Source of the DNA: Actinomadura syzygii
GTDB taxonomy: Bacteria; Actinomycetota; Actinomycetes; Streptosporangiales; Streptosporangiaceae
Direction: 5' to 3'
Length of the DNA stretch: 64,000 nucleotides
Assembly (NCBI RefSeq): GCF_008085905.1
Contig: NZ_VSFF01000002.1
Coordinates: 434,001 to 498,000, forward strand
Below, piece after piece: positions 8,750 through 19,489 of the stretch; the first letter of the stretch is position 1; every line of letters starts with the position of its first letter. A program made the position numbers and the translations under genes. A model generated the notes under the pieces. That model searched no databases. It worked only from the letters and a program-made list of their open reading frames with translations, and was not told the origin of the DNA.

Positions 8750-9951
8750 CGCCGCCCACGAGCGCGTTCTCGGTCCCCGAGCACGTGGTGCCGGTGCGGA
8801 AGGCCGTGCACCGGTTCCTGACCGAGCGCGTCGAACCCGTCGAGCACGCGCTGGACTTCCGGAGCGACGAGTCCCGGGAACTGCTCGCCGAATTGCAGGC
8901 CCAGGCCAAGCGGGAAGGGCTGTGGGCGCTCGGACACCCGGCCGAGATCGGCGGCGGCGGAATGCCGTTCCTCGACTACGTCTACGTCAACGAGATCCAG
9001 GGCCGCTCCGATTTCGGGCAGTACGCGCTCGGCACCTGGACGCTACAGGACTCGCTGATGCTCAGCCGCCACGCGACCGGCGAATGCCGCGACCGGTTCC
9101 TCGGCCCGCTCGTCCAGGGAAGGGTGTGGCCGAGCTTCGCGATGACCGAGCCGGACGTCGCGTCGTCCGACCCGACGCGGCTCACGACGTCCGCGCGGAT
9201 GGACGGCGATGAATGGGTCCTGAACGGCCGGAAATGGTTCATCACCGGGGCCGGGGACGCGGCCTTCACCACCGTCCTCTGCCGGACGGAGCCGGACGAC
9301 GCGCCCCCGCACCGCGCGTTCTCGCTGATCGTCGTCCCGACCGACACGCCCGGATACCGGATCGTCCGCGAGACGCCCGTGCTCGGCATCGCGAGCGGGC
9401 ACTACGAGCTGACCTTCGACGACGTGCGCGTTCCCGCCGGGTACCTGCTCGGCGAGCGCGGCGCCGGGTTCGCGATCGCGCAGGAGCGGCTCGGCCCGGG
9501 GCGCATCTTCCACTGCATGCGCTGGCTCGGCCAGGCGCAGCGGGCGTTCGAGCTGATGTGCGACCGGTTGAACACCCGGACGCTGCGGGGCGCGCCGCTC
9601 GGCGAGCAGCAGTTGATGCAGCGGCACGTGTTCGAGAGCTGGGCGCAGATCCAGTCGTGCCGCCTCCTCACCCTGGACGCGGCGAGCAGGATCGACCGGG
9701 GCCGGGACGCGCGGGTCGAGATCGGCGCGATCAAGGTCGTCGGGGCGCGGATGCTGCACGACGTCATCGACCGGGCCATTCAGGTGCACGGCGCGGCCGG
9801 GCTGACCGACGACACCCCGCTGAGCCGGATGTACCGGGCGGCCCGCGCCGGACGGATCTACGACGGCCCGGACGAGGCGCACGTCGTCAACGTCGCGCGG
9901 CGGCTGCTCCGCGAGTTCCAGCGCGGAGACGGCTGGGATTTCGGGTCGTGA
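8746..9951 (+). CDS. acyl-CoA dehydrogenase, ACAD10/11-like
   Basis: A 401-residue flavin-dependent acyl-CoA dehydrogenase. FAMTEPDVASSDP and GRKWFITGAGD mark the middle FAD/substrate region, and QVHGAAGL is near the C-terminus. Where medium-chain enzymes have the catalytic YEGT, this protein has YDGPDEAHV, the form seen in ACAD10/ACAD11 and bacterial LvaC-like proteins. The next gene is an APH-type kinase, the domain fused to ACAD10/11 in animals. I infer action on a phosphorylated 4-hydroxyacyl-CoA or related substrate. The start ATG overlaps the VOC stop. Confidence 0.85.
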   Translation: MTPPTSAFSVPEHVVPVRKAVHRFLTERVEPVEHALDFRSDESRELLAELQAQAKREGLWALGHPAEIGGGGMPFLDYVYVNEIQGRSDFGQYALGTWTLQDSLMLSRHATGECRDRFLGPLVQGRVWPSFAMTEPDVASSDPTRLTTSARMDGDEWVLNGRKWFITGAGDAAFTTVLCRTEPDDAPPHRAFSLIVVPTDTPGYRIVRETPVLGIASGHYELTFDDVRVPAGYLLGERGAGFAIAQERLGPGRIFHCMRWLGQAQRAFELMCDRLNTRTLRGAPLGEQQLMQRHVFESWAQIQSCRLLTLDAASRIDRGRDARVEIGAIKVVGARMLHDVIDRAIQVHGAAGLTDDTPLSRMYRAARAGRIYDGPDEAHVVNVARRLLREFQRGDGWDFGS

Positions 9952-9981
9952 ACGACGATCAACCGGGTGAACGACGATCAA
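9948..9981 (+). repeat. 15-bp direct duplication at kinase gene start
   Basis: GTGAACGACGATCAA occurs at 9948-9962 and again at 9967-9981. The first copy begins on the dehydrogenase stop (GTGA) and offers a GTG in the frame of the kinase; the second copy is out of that frame. A small tandem duplication appears to have pushed the kinase ribosome site away from an ancestral GTGA overlap. Confidence 0.6.
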
Positions 9982-10007
9982 GCGGATGGAGCGATGGGAG
10001 GTCCAGC

Positions 10008-11051
10008 GTGACGATCGAGCGGGACGCCGGATGGGACGCACTCGTCCGTCCGGATCGGCTCGGCCCGGCCTTGGCGGACGCCACCGGCGACGCCGGTTGG
10101 ACCGGGTTGACCGCGACTCTCGTGGCGGGCGGGAAATCGAACCTGACATTCCTGTTGAGCAGTTCGGCGGGCGAACTCGTATTGCGCCGCCCGCCGTCCG
10201 GGGAATTGCTGCCGAGCGCGCACGACATGGGACGGGAGGCGCGGGTGCAGCGGGCGCTCGCGTCGTCCGCCGTTCCCGTGCCGCGGATCGTGCTGAGCGA
10301 TGACGGTTCGATCATCGGCGCGCCGTTCTATGTGATGGAGCGCGTCGAGGGCCGCATCATCCGCGACGAACTGCCCGGCGGTTACGCCGATGGGCCGGGC
10401 GAGCGGGCGAGGCTGGCGTTCGCGCTGGTGGACGTGCTGGCCGCCCTGCACCGGGTCGACCCGCGGGCGGTCGGCCTGGACGGCTACGGCAGGCCGGACG
10501 GCTTCGTCACCCGCCAGGTTCGCCGCTGGAACGACCAATGGATGCGGTCCCGTAATGAGCCCGTGGCCCCGGTCGAGGAACTGGGGCGCCGGGTCTCCGA
10601 AAGGATTCCGGAATCGGGGCGCGCGTCGATCGTCCATGGGGACTTCCGGCTCGACAACTGCATGATGGACGCGCAGGACCCGGGACGGGTCCGCGCCGTT
10701 CTCGACTGGGAGATGTCCACGCTCGGCGACCCGCTGACCGATCTCGCCCTGTTGCTCTTCTATTGGCAGGAGCCGGGCGAACCCGGATTGCAGTTGACCC
10801 CGGCCGTCACCGCGCTCCCGGGTTTCCCGGGCCGGGTGGAGATCGCCGCCCGCTACGCACGCCAAGCGGACGTCGAACTGGCCGATCTCGCCTTTTACGA
10901 GGCGCTCGCGCATTACAAATGCGCGGTCATCACCCAGGGCGTCGCCGCCCGCGCGCGGGCGGGCGCGATGGCGGGCCAGGAGTTCGGCGACCTCGACGGC
11001 GAGGTCCGCGCGATCGCCGAACGCGGGCTGGCCCGGCTCGACTTCCGGTGA
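10008..11051 (+). CDS. APH-family phosphotransferase (LvaA/ACAD10-11 kinase-like)
   Basis: A 347-residue aminoglycoside-phosphotransferase-fold kinase. The N-lobe includes GGKSNLTFLL, the catalytic loop is IVHGDFRLDNCM and the metal-binding segment is VLDWEMSTLGDPLTDLA. In ACAD10/11 and the bacterial levulinate pathway this kinase family phosphorylates a hydroxyacyl-CoA, and its position directly after an ACAD10/11-like dehydrogenase supports that role over antibiotic resistance. The GTG at 10008 has GGGAGG at 9996-10001, so it is preferred over the in-frame GTG at 9948 that overlaps the upstream stop. Confidence 0.82.
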   Translation: MTIERDAGWDALVRPDRLGPALADATGDAGWTGLTATLVAGGKSNLTFLLSSSAGELVLRRPPSGELLPSAHDMGREARVQRALASSAVPVPRIVLSDDGSIIGAPFYVMERVEGRIIRDELPGGYADGPGERARLAFALVDVLAALHRVDPRAVGLDGYGRPDGFVTRQVRRWNDQWMRSRNEPVAPVEELGRRVSERIPESGRASIVHGDFRLDNCMMDAQDPGRVRAVLDWEMSTLGDPLTDLALLLFYWQEPGEPGLQLTPAVTALPGFPGRVEIAARYARQADVELADLAFYEALAHYKCAVITQGVAARARAGAMAGQEFGDLDGEVRAIAERGLARLDFR

Positions 11052-11095
11052 CGGCCGTGATATTCAATTCAGACTTTGTGTCCGGAGGCGCATTC

Positions 11096-12625
<1,530 letters not shown>

Positions 12626-12655
12626 GCGCGGTTTGAGCGCCGCATGAGGAGGACA

Positions 12656-13822
12656 ATGCAGATCGTCGACATCCGGGAAGTGGCCGTTCCGCTCGAGGGG
12701 AACGTGACCAATTCCGTCGTCAGTTTCGCCGGGCACACCGTCTCGCTGGTCGCGGTGGTCAGTGACGTGCGCAGGAACGGCCGTCCGCTCGTGGGAGTGG
12801 CGTTCAACTCCATCGGACGGTTCGCGCAGGGCGGCATCCTCCGCGACCGGATGATCCCGCGCGTGCTGGACGCCGACCCGGGCTCCCTCCTCGCGCCGGA
12901 CACCGGGCTGCTCGATCCCGGCCGCGTTCTGGAACGTGCCATGAAGGACGAGAAGCCCGGCGGCCACGGCGATCGCGCCGCCGCGGCCGCCGCCCTCGAA
13001 CTCGCCTGCTGGGACCTGCTCGCCAAGCACGCGGACGAGCCCGCCCACGCCGTGATCGCCAAGGCGCACGGCCGCGCCCCCGACCTGACCGGCGCCCCCG
13101 TCTACGCGGCGGGCGGCTACTACCGTCCAGGCGAGGGGATCGCGGAACTGGAAGCCGAACTGCGCGGCTATCAGGACGACGGATATCCGGTCGCGAAAAT
13201 CAAGATCGGCGGCGCCCCTCTCGCCGAGGACCTCCGCCGGATCGAAGCCGCGATCGAGGTGACGGGCGACGGCGGCGCGATCGCCGTCGACGCGAACGGA
13301 CGGTTCGACTGGACGCAGGCGCTCGACTACGCGAAGGCGATGTCCGGCTACGGCCTCCGCTGGTACGAGGAGGCGACGGACCCGCTCGACTTCGACCTCA
13401 ACCGGCGCCTAGCGGAGGTTTATCCCGGCCCCATCGCGACGGGCGAGAACCTTTTCTCCGTCCAGGACGTGAAGAACCTGCTGAACTTCGGCGGCGTCCG
13501 CGCCGACCGGGACGTCTTCCAAATGGACGCGGGCCTCAGCTATGGCCTGACCGAGTACGCGCGAATGATCGCGCTGATGGAAGAACGCGGAATCGACCGC
13601 CGCTCGGCGTTCCCGCACGGCGGGCACATGATCAACCTGCATATCGTCACCGGGCTCGGACTCGGCGGCTGCGAGGCGTATCCCGGCGTGTTCCAGCCGT
13701 TCGGCGGCTACACCCCCGGCTGCCGCCTGGTGGACGGCCGGATCCACCCCGCCGACGACCCCGGCTTCGGCCTCGAAGCGAAACCGGGCCTGTCGGAGCA
13801 GATCGCGAAGCTGGTGGGCTGA
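12656..13822 (+). CDS. enolase-superfamily dehydratase, D(-)-tartrate dehydratase-like
   Basis: A 388-residue mandelate-racemase-type enolase-superfamily enzyme. The catalytic K-x-K is Lys181/Lys183 in AKIKIGG, metal ligands are Asp212 (VDANGRF), Glu238 (WYEEA) and Glu264 (GENLF), and the partner base is His321 in FPHGGHM. The KIGG form and FPHGGH with the later LGGCEAYPGVFQPFGGY resemble D-tartrate dehydratase, so dehydration of a 2,3-dihydroxy acid is my best guess. The ATG at 12656 has GAGGAGGA just upstream; the earlier ATG at 12644 lies inside that ribosome site. It overlaps the next gene by one base. Confidence 0.8.
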   Translation: MQIVDIREVAVPLEGNVTNSVVSFAGHTVSLVAVVSDVRRNGRPLVGVAFNSIGRFAQGGILRDRMIPRVLDADPGSLLAPDTGLLDPGRVLERAMKDEKPGGHGDRAAAAAALELACWDLLAKHADEPAHAVIAKAHGRAPDLTGAPVYAAGGYYRPGEGIAELEAELRGYQDDGYPVAKIKIGGAPLAEDLRRIEAAIEVTGDGGAIAVDANGRFDWTQALDYAKAMSGYGLRWYEEATDPLDFDLNRRLAEVYPGPIATGENLFSVQDVKNLLNFGGVRADRDVFQMDAGLSYGLTEYARMIALMEERGIDRRSAFPHGGHMINLHIVTGLGLGGCEAYPGVFQPFGGYTPGCRLVDGRIHPADDPGFGLEAKPGLSEQIAKLVG

Positions 13823-14781
13823 TGGAGACTCCGGACCTGATGGAGACCATGAAGATCGCCGTCGTCGGCTGCGGCGCGATGGGCTCGGTCTACGCCGGGC
13901 GCCTCGCCTCGGCGGGGCACGACGTCCTCGTCGTCGACCGGTGGGCCGACCACATGGCGGCCATCGCCGCGCACGGGCTGCTGGTCGCCGGGCCGGACGG
14001 CGAGCTGCGCGTCCCGGTGCGCGCGTACACCGAGCCGCCGAGCGAGCAGGTCGACCTCGTCGTCCTCGCGGTGAAGGCGGCGGACGTCGCGTCCGCCACG
14101 GCGCAGGCCCGTCCGCTGCTCGGGCCTGGCACGGTCGTCCTGACGATCCAGAACGGCCTCGGCTCCGCCGACGTCGCCGCCGCCGAACTCGGCGCGGACC
14201 GCCTCGCCGTCGGCGTCGCGAGCGGCTTCGGCGCGTCCGTGCGGCGGGCGGGCGAGGTCCACCACAACGCGATGCGCGCGATGCGGTTCGGCGGGTACGG
14301 GACGATCGACCCGTCCGAGGTCGAGCGCGTCGCCCGCGCCTGGCGGCTCGGCGGGTTCGACGCCGAGGCGGTGTCCGACATCGCGGCCATGCAGTGGGAG
14401 AAGCTGATCTGCAACGTCGCCTACAGCGCCCCGTGCGCGCTCACCGGCATGACGGTCGGCGAGGTCATGGACGACGAGCACCTCGGCCCGGTCAGCCGCG
14501 CCGCCGCCGAGGAGGCGTGGCAGGTGGCACGCGCCCGCGGCGTCGGCATCGCCGTCACCGACCCGGTCGAGTTCGTCCGCGACTTCGGCGGCCGGATGCC
14601 CGCCGCGAAACCGTCCGCGCTGCTCGACCACGAGGCCGGACGGGTCAGCGAGATCGCGTTCATCAACGGCGCGATCCCGCGCGAGGCGGCGAAGGCCGGA
14701 CGCGACGCACCGGTCAACGCCATGCTGACCGCCCTCGTCCGCGCCCGCGAAGCCTCCTGGACGAAACCGGACCCGGCCTGA
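13822..14781 (+). CDS. ketopantoate reductase family protein (PanE/ApbA-like)
   Basis: A 319-residue NAD(P)H-dependent reductase of the 2-dehydropantoate 2-reductase family. The Rossmann motif VVGCGAMGSVYAGRLA is near residues 13-28, VVLTIQNGL and the lysine-bearing MQWEKLICNVAYSAPCAL follow, and the C-terminal domain ends in the usual helical bundle. Members outside pantothenate synthesis reduce other 2-keto acids. Lying last in a catabolic operon and after a sugar-acid-type dehydratase, it may reduce the 2-keto acid formed by that enzyme. The ATG at 13822 shares a base with the upstream stop; an internal ATG at 13849 is possible. Confidence 0.8.
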   Translation: METPDLMETMKIAVVGCGAMGSVYAGRLASAGHDVLVVDRWADHMAAIAAHGLLVAGPDGELRVPVRAYTEPPSEQVDLVVLAVKAADVASATAQARPLLGPGTVVLTIQNGLGSADVAAAELGADRLAVGVASGFGASVRRAGEVHHNAMRAMRFGGYGTIDPSEVERVARAWRLGGFDAEAVSDIAAMQWEKLICNVAYSAPCALTGMTVGEVMDDEHLGPVSRAAAEEAWQVARARGVGIAVTDPVEFVRDFGGRMPAAKPSALLDHEAGRVSEIAFINGAIPREAAKAGRDAPVNAMLTALVRAREASWTKPDPA

Positions 14782-14805
14782 CCATTGGCCGGTTGCGGCG
14801 CGTGC

Positions 14806-14832
14806 GCCGTCGTTCGCGGTCCGAACGGCGGC
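14806..14832 (+). terminator. stem-loop after the catabolic operon
   Basis: An 11-bp stem with one G-U pair closes a 5-base loop (14817-14821), 25 bp past the reductase stop. It lacks a U tract, as is common in actinomycetes, and could end the operon that begins at 1790. Confidence 0.4.
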
Positions 14833-14889
14833 CGTCCCCATAGACTGAAAACCGGTTTATGGCGGTGATCTGCCGAAGGGGGCCTTTTG

Positions 14890-15195
14890 ATGTCCGATTC
14901 CGTGGTGCGGGTCGAGACCGTGAGCATCGACCGGGCGGGCTCCCGGCAGATCCGGAGCAAGGACCGCGCCACCGAGTCGCTCACCGACCGGCGCGAGGAG
15001 ATCCAGGCCGCGATCGAGGAGGCGTCCGCCATTCTGCAGGAGGCGGCGGCGAAGTCCCCCGACACCGCCGGATGGCAGGTGAAGACCCTTGAGGCGACCT
15101 TCGGCCTGACCATCGCGGCCGAGGCGGGAATCGTCGTCTCCAAGGCATCGGCCGAGGCGTCCTTCGAGGTCACGATCACGATCGAGCGCGCCTGA
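14890..15195 (+). CDS. Trypco1 (CU044_2847) family protein
   Basis: A 101-residue protein matching the trypsin-co-occurring domain 1 family. It has an N-terminal strand with VRVETVSIDR, a central helix about residues 34-57, and the conserved C-terminal FGLTIAAEAGIVVSKAS followed by a final beta strand. The family is known to sit next to trypsin-like proteases in predicted regulated conflict systems; its biochemical role is not established. The ATG at 14890 has GAAGGGGG at 14875-14882. The protease gene follows after 10 bp, so the pair is an operon. A TAGACT at 14841-14846 is a candidate -10, with no good -35. Confidence 0.75.
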   Translation: MSDSVVRVETVSIDRAGSRQIRSKDRATESLTDRREEIQAAIEEASAILQEAAAKSPDTAGWQVKTLEATFGLTIAAEAGIVVSKASAEASFEVTITIERA

Positions 15196-15205
15196 GGGAC
15201 GGTCC

Positions 15206-16078
15206 ATGGCCGGCGAGTACTGGGTCGAGATCCGCCAGGACGATCGGCCGCTGGGCGGCGGCTTCATCCTCGCCCGGCGCTATGTCCTGACAGCTCTGCA
15301 CTGTCTCGACAAAATGACGCCCGGCGACGACGACGTCACGGTGTGGGTCGAGGGAAACGGGCCGCCGATATCCGGCAGGGTCCTCGAACGCGCGACGGAC
15401 GCCGACCTCGCCATCATCGAGATCCTCGATCCGGTGCGAATGCCGCTGATGGTCCCGGCCGCCGACCACAGCGCGCCGGACGACGTGTGGCGCGGCCCTT
15501 ACCGCCCGACCGTGACCGACCCTTATCTGGACGGCGTCATCGCCAGGGAGGCGATGAAATACGCGTGCGAGGGCGGCGCGGTCATCGAGGCGCTCCAGCT
15601 CACCTGCAACCAGAGCATCGGCGACTACTCCGGATATTCGGGCGGCCCGGTCGAGCGCGTCTGCGACGAACGCGGAAGCGCGGTGGTCGGCGTCCTTCTC
15701 GAACAGCACCACGAGCGCTATCGCCCGCGGGACGTCCGCCATGGCGAGGAGCGCGCGTCCGGCACGCTTTTCGCGGCGGCGATCAGCGAGGCGACCCGGC
15801 GGTTCAGCTGCCTGGACGTCGGCAACCTCATCGACGTCCTCCGGCCCAGGGACGCCGAGGAGACCGACCCTCCACCGCGCGCCGCCCGGAAGCCGTCCGC
15901 CGGGTCCGGCAGCCATTCCGAACTCGAAGCCCTGCTCGCGGAGAAGGAACTCAAACTGCGGGCGCTCACGCAGTGGGAGAAGGAAGGGCTGCTGAACGCG
16001 GCGACGGTCGACGTCCTGAAACTGCGCATCGCGGAAGACCTGATCACCGGCGGAGTAACGGAGCTGTCCCGTGATTAG
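15206..16078 (+). CDS. trypsin-like serine protease with C-terminal helical tail
   Basis: A 290-residue chymotrypsin-fold protease with an intact triad: His32 (LTALHC), Asp67 (TDADLAI) and Ser145 (GYSGGP). No signal peptide or propeptide is visible, so it is probably cytoplasmic and activated by partners rather than by secretion. After the protease domain (to about residue 200) a linker rich in Pro, Arg and Ser leads to a charged helical hairpin (about residues 234-285), reminiscent of SHOCT-type or adaptor modules. It sits between Trypco1 and a TPR-S1 protein; its last 8 bp overlap that gene. It probably acts as the effector of the cassette; the target is unknown. Confidence 0.82.
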   Translation: MAGEYWVEIRQDDRPLGGGFILARRYVLTALHCLDKMTPGDDDVTVWVEGNGPPISGRVLERATDADLAIIEILDPVRMPLMVPAADHSAPDDVWRGPYRPTVTDPYLDGVIAREAMKYACEGGAVIEALQLTCNQSIGDYSGYSGGPVERVCDERGSAVVGVLLEQHHERYRPRDVRHGEERASGTLFAAAISEATRRFSCLDVGNLIDVLRPRDAEETDPPPRAARKPSAGSGSHSELEALLAEKELKLRALTQWEKEGLLNAATVDVLKLRIAEDLITGGVTELSRD

Positions 16079-18596
16079 GGATTGGCCCGAGGTGGTGGAG
16101 CTCGTTGAGCAGGCGGTGCTCCGGCGGCGGCCCGCACTTCCGGACGGGTTCGAGGAATGGGTCGCCGCGCATACCGAGCAGGACGGGCCGCTCGATCTGA
16201 CGCCCGCCGAACGCGGCCATCTCGCCGTCCTCGCGCGGCATCTCGGGCGGCCCGACCTCGGCCGCCGCCTCCTGCGCGGCGCCGAACAGGCGGAACTGCG
16301 GCTGCTGAGCGGCGTGCTCGCCGCGTCCGAGGCCGGTGGCGCGACGGAAGCCTCCGACGAATTCGAAACGGCGCTCTACACCGCCACGGACGGCCTCACC
16401 CGTGCCAAGGCCCTGGCCAATCTCGCCGCGCTCGCCGTCAACGCGGGCGACCTCGAACGCGCCGAAAGGCGCGTCGCCTCGGCCCGTCAGGTTCTCCGGG
16501 ACTCCGAATCGAATGCGCCGCCGGTGGCCCTTCTGCTCGCGACGATCGGCGCGGCCCTGGCCCGGATGGAGGGCGACCCGCGGCGGCTCCGGTGGGCCAC
16601 GGACGAACTCGCCGAAGCGTCCCGGGAATGCGTCGCCGAACTCGACCGGGGCGACCCGCGCAGCTACATGGTCCTCGGGAATCTGGCCGCGTCCGAACTC
16701 GACCTGGCGCGGATGGAAGCGTCGCCCGAGCGGATGTCCAGGGCCGCGGAAGTGCTGGAGGTGGCCGTCGGCGGCATCGCCGCCGTTCTCGGCCGCGACC
16801 ATCCCGAGGCCCTCACCGCCCTGACGAATCTCGGCGCCGCCGAACTGGAACTGGCGTGCGCGGCCGAGTCGGGCGAACGGATCGCGCACGCCGCCGTTCT
16901 TCTGGACGAAGCGGCCGAACGATACGGCGCGATCTATCCTTCGGACCATCCCGCGGTGCTGGGCAGCCGCATCAACCGACTGCTCGCGGTGCTCGAAGTG
17001 GCCCGCGCCCGCCGGAACACCCGCCTGTTCGATGACGCCACCGGCAAACTCGCGCGGAAATGCGAGGAGCTGGCGGAGGTGATGGGGGAGCGGCACCCGG
17101 CCATCATTCTGGCCATGGTCGATCTCGCCTCGGCGCAACTCGACCTCGCCCGGACGAGGCGCACGGACCAGGGCATCAGGGAATGCGCATGGCAGGCCGT
17201 CCGGACCCTGGAAAGGGTCAGCGCGAACGCCGCGCGGACTTACGGGGGCATCAACCCGATCACGAGGCTCGCCCAGCGCGAACTGCTCGCCGCCCAATCG
17301 CTGGCGCACGGCGACACCGAAATGGACGACGGCACTGCGGCGGGCGTCGGCGTGGCGGTGTCCGCGCGGACGGCGACCTTCGTCGGCTGGTCCTTCGATT
17401 CGCGGTTCCTGCAGTTCGACCTCGCGGCGCGGCGGGCGGCCACCACGACCTTCACCGAACTGCGACCGCCGACGCGTTCCCAGACGCCGCTGATGGCCGT
17501 GAACGACATCGGGTCCGAGGAGGAGTTCCTCGCCGCGGTCGACGAGACCATCAAGTACTTCAACGATGGCGACATCGTCGAGGGCACCATCGTCCGGGTC
17601 GATGAGGACGAAGTCCTCGTCGACATCGGTTACAAGACCGAAGGCGTCATTCCGGCACGCGAACTCGCCGTCCCGCGCGACGTCGACCCGCGCGACGTCG
17701 TCTCCGTAGGCGACCATGTCGAGGCCCTCGTCCTTCAGAAGGAGGACGCGGAAGGCCGACTGATCCTGTCCAAGAAACGTGCGCAGTACAAGAGCGCCTG
17801 GTCATTGATCGAGAGGGTCAAAGACGAGGACGGCATCGTCACGGGCACGGTCATCGAGGTCGTTAAAGGCGGCCTCATCCTCGACATCGGGCTGCGCGCC
17901 TTCATGCCCGCCTCGTTGGTGGAGATGCGCCGCGTCCGCGATCTCCAGCCCTATCTGGGACGGAAACTCGAAGCCAAGATCATCGAGGTGGACCAGGCCC
18001 GGAACAACGTGATCCTGTCCCGCCGCGCCTGGCTGGAGGAGACGCGGGACGAGATCCGGGAGACGTTCTTCGCCACTCTGCGAAAGGGCCAGGTCCGTAC
18101 GGGCGTGGTCTCCTCGATCGTCGACTTCGGCGTGTTCGTCGATCTCGGCGGCGTGGACGGCCTGGTGCACCTTTCCGAGCTTTCATGGACGCACATCGAC
18201 CACCCGTCGGAGGCTGTCGAGGTCGGCCAGCAGATCACGGTCAAAGTGCTGGACTTCGACAGGGAACGCGACCGGGTCTCGCTGTCGTTCAAGGCGACGC
18301 AGGAAGACCCGTGGCAGCGGTTCGCCCGCACCCACCGGATCGGCGGATCCATTCCGGGACGGGTGACGAAGCTCGCGCCCTTCGGCGCGTTCGTCCGCAT
18401 CGCGGACGGCATCGAGGGCCTGGTGCACATCTCGGAACTGTCCGACCGGCACGTGGAGCGCCCAGAGCAGGTCGTCCAGGTCGGCGACGAGATCTCCGTG
18501 AAGATCCTCGACATCGACCTCGAAAGGCGGCGGATCAGCCTGTCGCTCAAGCAGGCCAACGAGGCCGTCGACCTGTCGGAGGACGACGACGAATAG
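16071..18596 (+). CDS. TPR-like protein fused to four S1 RNA-binding domains (RpsA paralogue)
   Basis: An 841-residue two-part protein. Residues 1 to about 450 are alpha-helical and TPR-like, with repeating HP-containing loops (LGRDHPEAL about 240, YPSDHPAVL 288, MGERHPAII 338, YGGINPITR 391) of the kind found in actinobacterial sensor proteins. From Met475 ([12 protein letters not shown]) the sequence follows actinobacterial ribosomal protein S1: four S1 domains at about 500-571, 588-655, 673-744 and 758-829. The usual acidic C-terminal extension is missing (ends LSEDDDE). No stop separates the two halves. The GTG start overlaps the protease gene by 8 bp. The housekeeping rpsA neighbour coaE is absent, so this is a duplicate captured by the cassette. 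An internal start at 17493 could also give S1 alone. RNA or ribosome sensing is inferred. Confidence 0.82.
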   Translation: MIRDWPEVVELVEQAVLRRRPALPDGFEEWVAAHTEQDGPLDLTPAERGHLAVLARHLGRPDLGRRLLRGAEQAELRLLSGVLAASEAGGATEASDEFETALYTATDGLTRAKALANLAALAVNAGDLERAERRVASARQVLRDSESNAPPVALLLATIGAALARMEGDPRRLRWATDELAEASRECVAELDRGDPRSYMVLGNLAASELDLARMEASPERMSRAAEVLEVAVGGIAAVLGRDHPEALTALTNLGAAELELACAAESGERIAHAAVLLDEAAERYGAIYPSDHPAVLGSRINRLLAVLEVARARRNTRLFDDATGKLARKCEELAEVMGERHPAIILAMVDLASAQLDLARTRRTDQGIRECAWQAVRTLERVSANAARTYGGINPITRLAQRELLAAQSLAHGDTEMDDGTAAGVGVAVSARTATFVGWSFDSRFLQFDLAARRAATTTFTELRPPTRSQTPLMAVNDIGSEEEFLAAVDETIKYFNDGDIVEGTIVRVDEDEVLVDIGYKTEGVIPARELAVPRDVDPRDVVSVGDHVEALVLQKEDAEGRLILSKKRAQYKSAWSLIERVKDEDGIVTGTVIEVVKGGLILDIGLRAFMPASLVEMRRVRDLQPYLGRKLEAKIIEVDQARNNVILSRRAWLEETRDEIRETFFATLRKGQVRTGVVSSIVDFGVFVDLGGVDGLVHLSELSWTHIDHPSEAVEVGQQITVKVLDFDRERDRVSLSFKATQEDPWQRFARTHRIGGSIPGRVTKLAPFGAFVRIADGIEGLVHISELSDRHVERPEQVVQVGDEISVKILDIDLERRRISLSLKQANEAVDLSEDDDE

Positions 18597-18715
18597 CCCC
18601 ACCGGCCGCGTCTGGAACGGGTTGGGTGGGGGCCGTGCTTTCACGGTGGGCCGCCCTTGGTTATCTTCGTGATCAACCCCCGGCCTGACCAACTCGTCGT
18701 CTGGAAGGAACCGTC

Positions 18716-19483
18716 ATGCCGGGAGAGGTTCGGCTCACTCGCAGGGGCCTGATCGGAGGGACCGCCGCCGTGGTCGGCGGGGCGCTGCTCGGCCCGCTGT
18801 CCGGCCCGCAGGGCGCCGCGTCGGCGCAGGCCGCGCCCCGTATGTACGCGCGCGTCGCCTGGGAGGCGCGTCCGCCCAAGGTTGCCGCGACCGTGCTGAA
18901 CCGCGCGCCCGACCACATCGTCGTCCACCACACCGCGTCGGCGAACACCGTCGACCCTTCGCTGGAGCAGGCGTTCGCCCTGTCGCGGTCGATCCAGAAC
19001 TTCCACATGGACACGAACGGGTGGGCCGACTCGGGCCAGCAGCTCACGATCAGCCGGGGCGGCCACCTCATGGAGGGGCGAAACCGCAGCCTGGAGGCGG
19101 TCCGCGCCCGGCGTCACGTGGTCGGCGCGCACACCTTCGGGCAGAACGACCACACGATCGGCATCGAGAACGAGGGCACCTACATGACGGAGATGCCCAC
19201 CGACGCGCTGTGGGCGAAACTCGTCCAGACGTGCGCGTGGCTGTGCGACGCCTACGGTCTCGGCCCGCACGAGGCGATCGTCGGGCATCGCGACTACAAC
19301 CAGACGTCCTGCCCCGGCGACGCCCTCTACGCCCTGCTGCCCGACCTGCGCGACCAGGTCGCGGGCGCGCTCGGCCAACGGCGCACCGCGGCGCGCTCGC
19401 GCGTCGGGCCGAGCGGCCTGCCCGGACCGCGCCACACCTTCGACCACGGCCCGGCGCTCGCCCCCGGCGAACTCGCCCGCTGA
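18716..19483 (+). CDS. N-acetylmuramoyl-L-alanine amidase, PGRP type, Tat-exported
   Basis: A 255-residue secreted peptidoglycan amidase. The N-terminus is a twin-arginine signal (TRRGLIGG) followed by a hydrophobic stretch and an alanine-rich cleavage region ending near AQAAP. The PGRP/amidase-2 domain spans about residues 42-220, with zinc-binding VVHHTAS and GHRDYNQTSCPGD providing His, His and Cys. It would cut the bond between MurNAc and L-Ala of the cell wall. The ATG at 18716 has GGAAGG about eight bases upstream. It is separated by 119 bp from the TPR-S1 gene; I see no clear promoter, so membership of that cassette is possible but unproven. Confidence 0.85.
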   Translation: MPGEVRLTRRGLIGGTAAVVGGALLGPLSGPQGAASAQAAPRMYARVAWEARPPKVAATVLNRAPDHIVVHHTASANTVDPSLEQAFALSRSIQNFHMDTNGWADSGQQLTISRGGHLMEGRNRSLEAVRARRHVVGAHTFGQNDHTIGIENEGTYMTEMPTDALWAKLVQTCAWLCDAYGLGPHEAIVGHRDYNQTSCPGDALYALLPDLRDQVAGALGQRRTAARSRVGPSGLPGPRHTFDHGPALAPGELAR

Positions 19484-19489
19484 GCCGCC

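Noticed and set aside
10008..11051. Aminoglycoside resistance gene
   Set aside because: The fold is APH-like, but its place after an ACAD10/11-type dehydrogenase in an acyl-CoA operon favours a hydroxyacyl-CoA kinase.
17493..18596. Housekeeping rpsA
   Set aside because: It is fused in frame to a TPR domain, lacks the C-terminal tail, and is not next to coaE as actinobacterial rpsA normally is.
18633..18646. Terminator between the TPR-S1 gene and the PGRP amidase
   Set aside because: Only a 5-bp stem (CCGTG/CACGG) with a 4-base loop is seen, too weak to call in this base composition.
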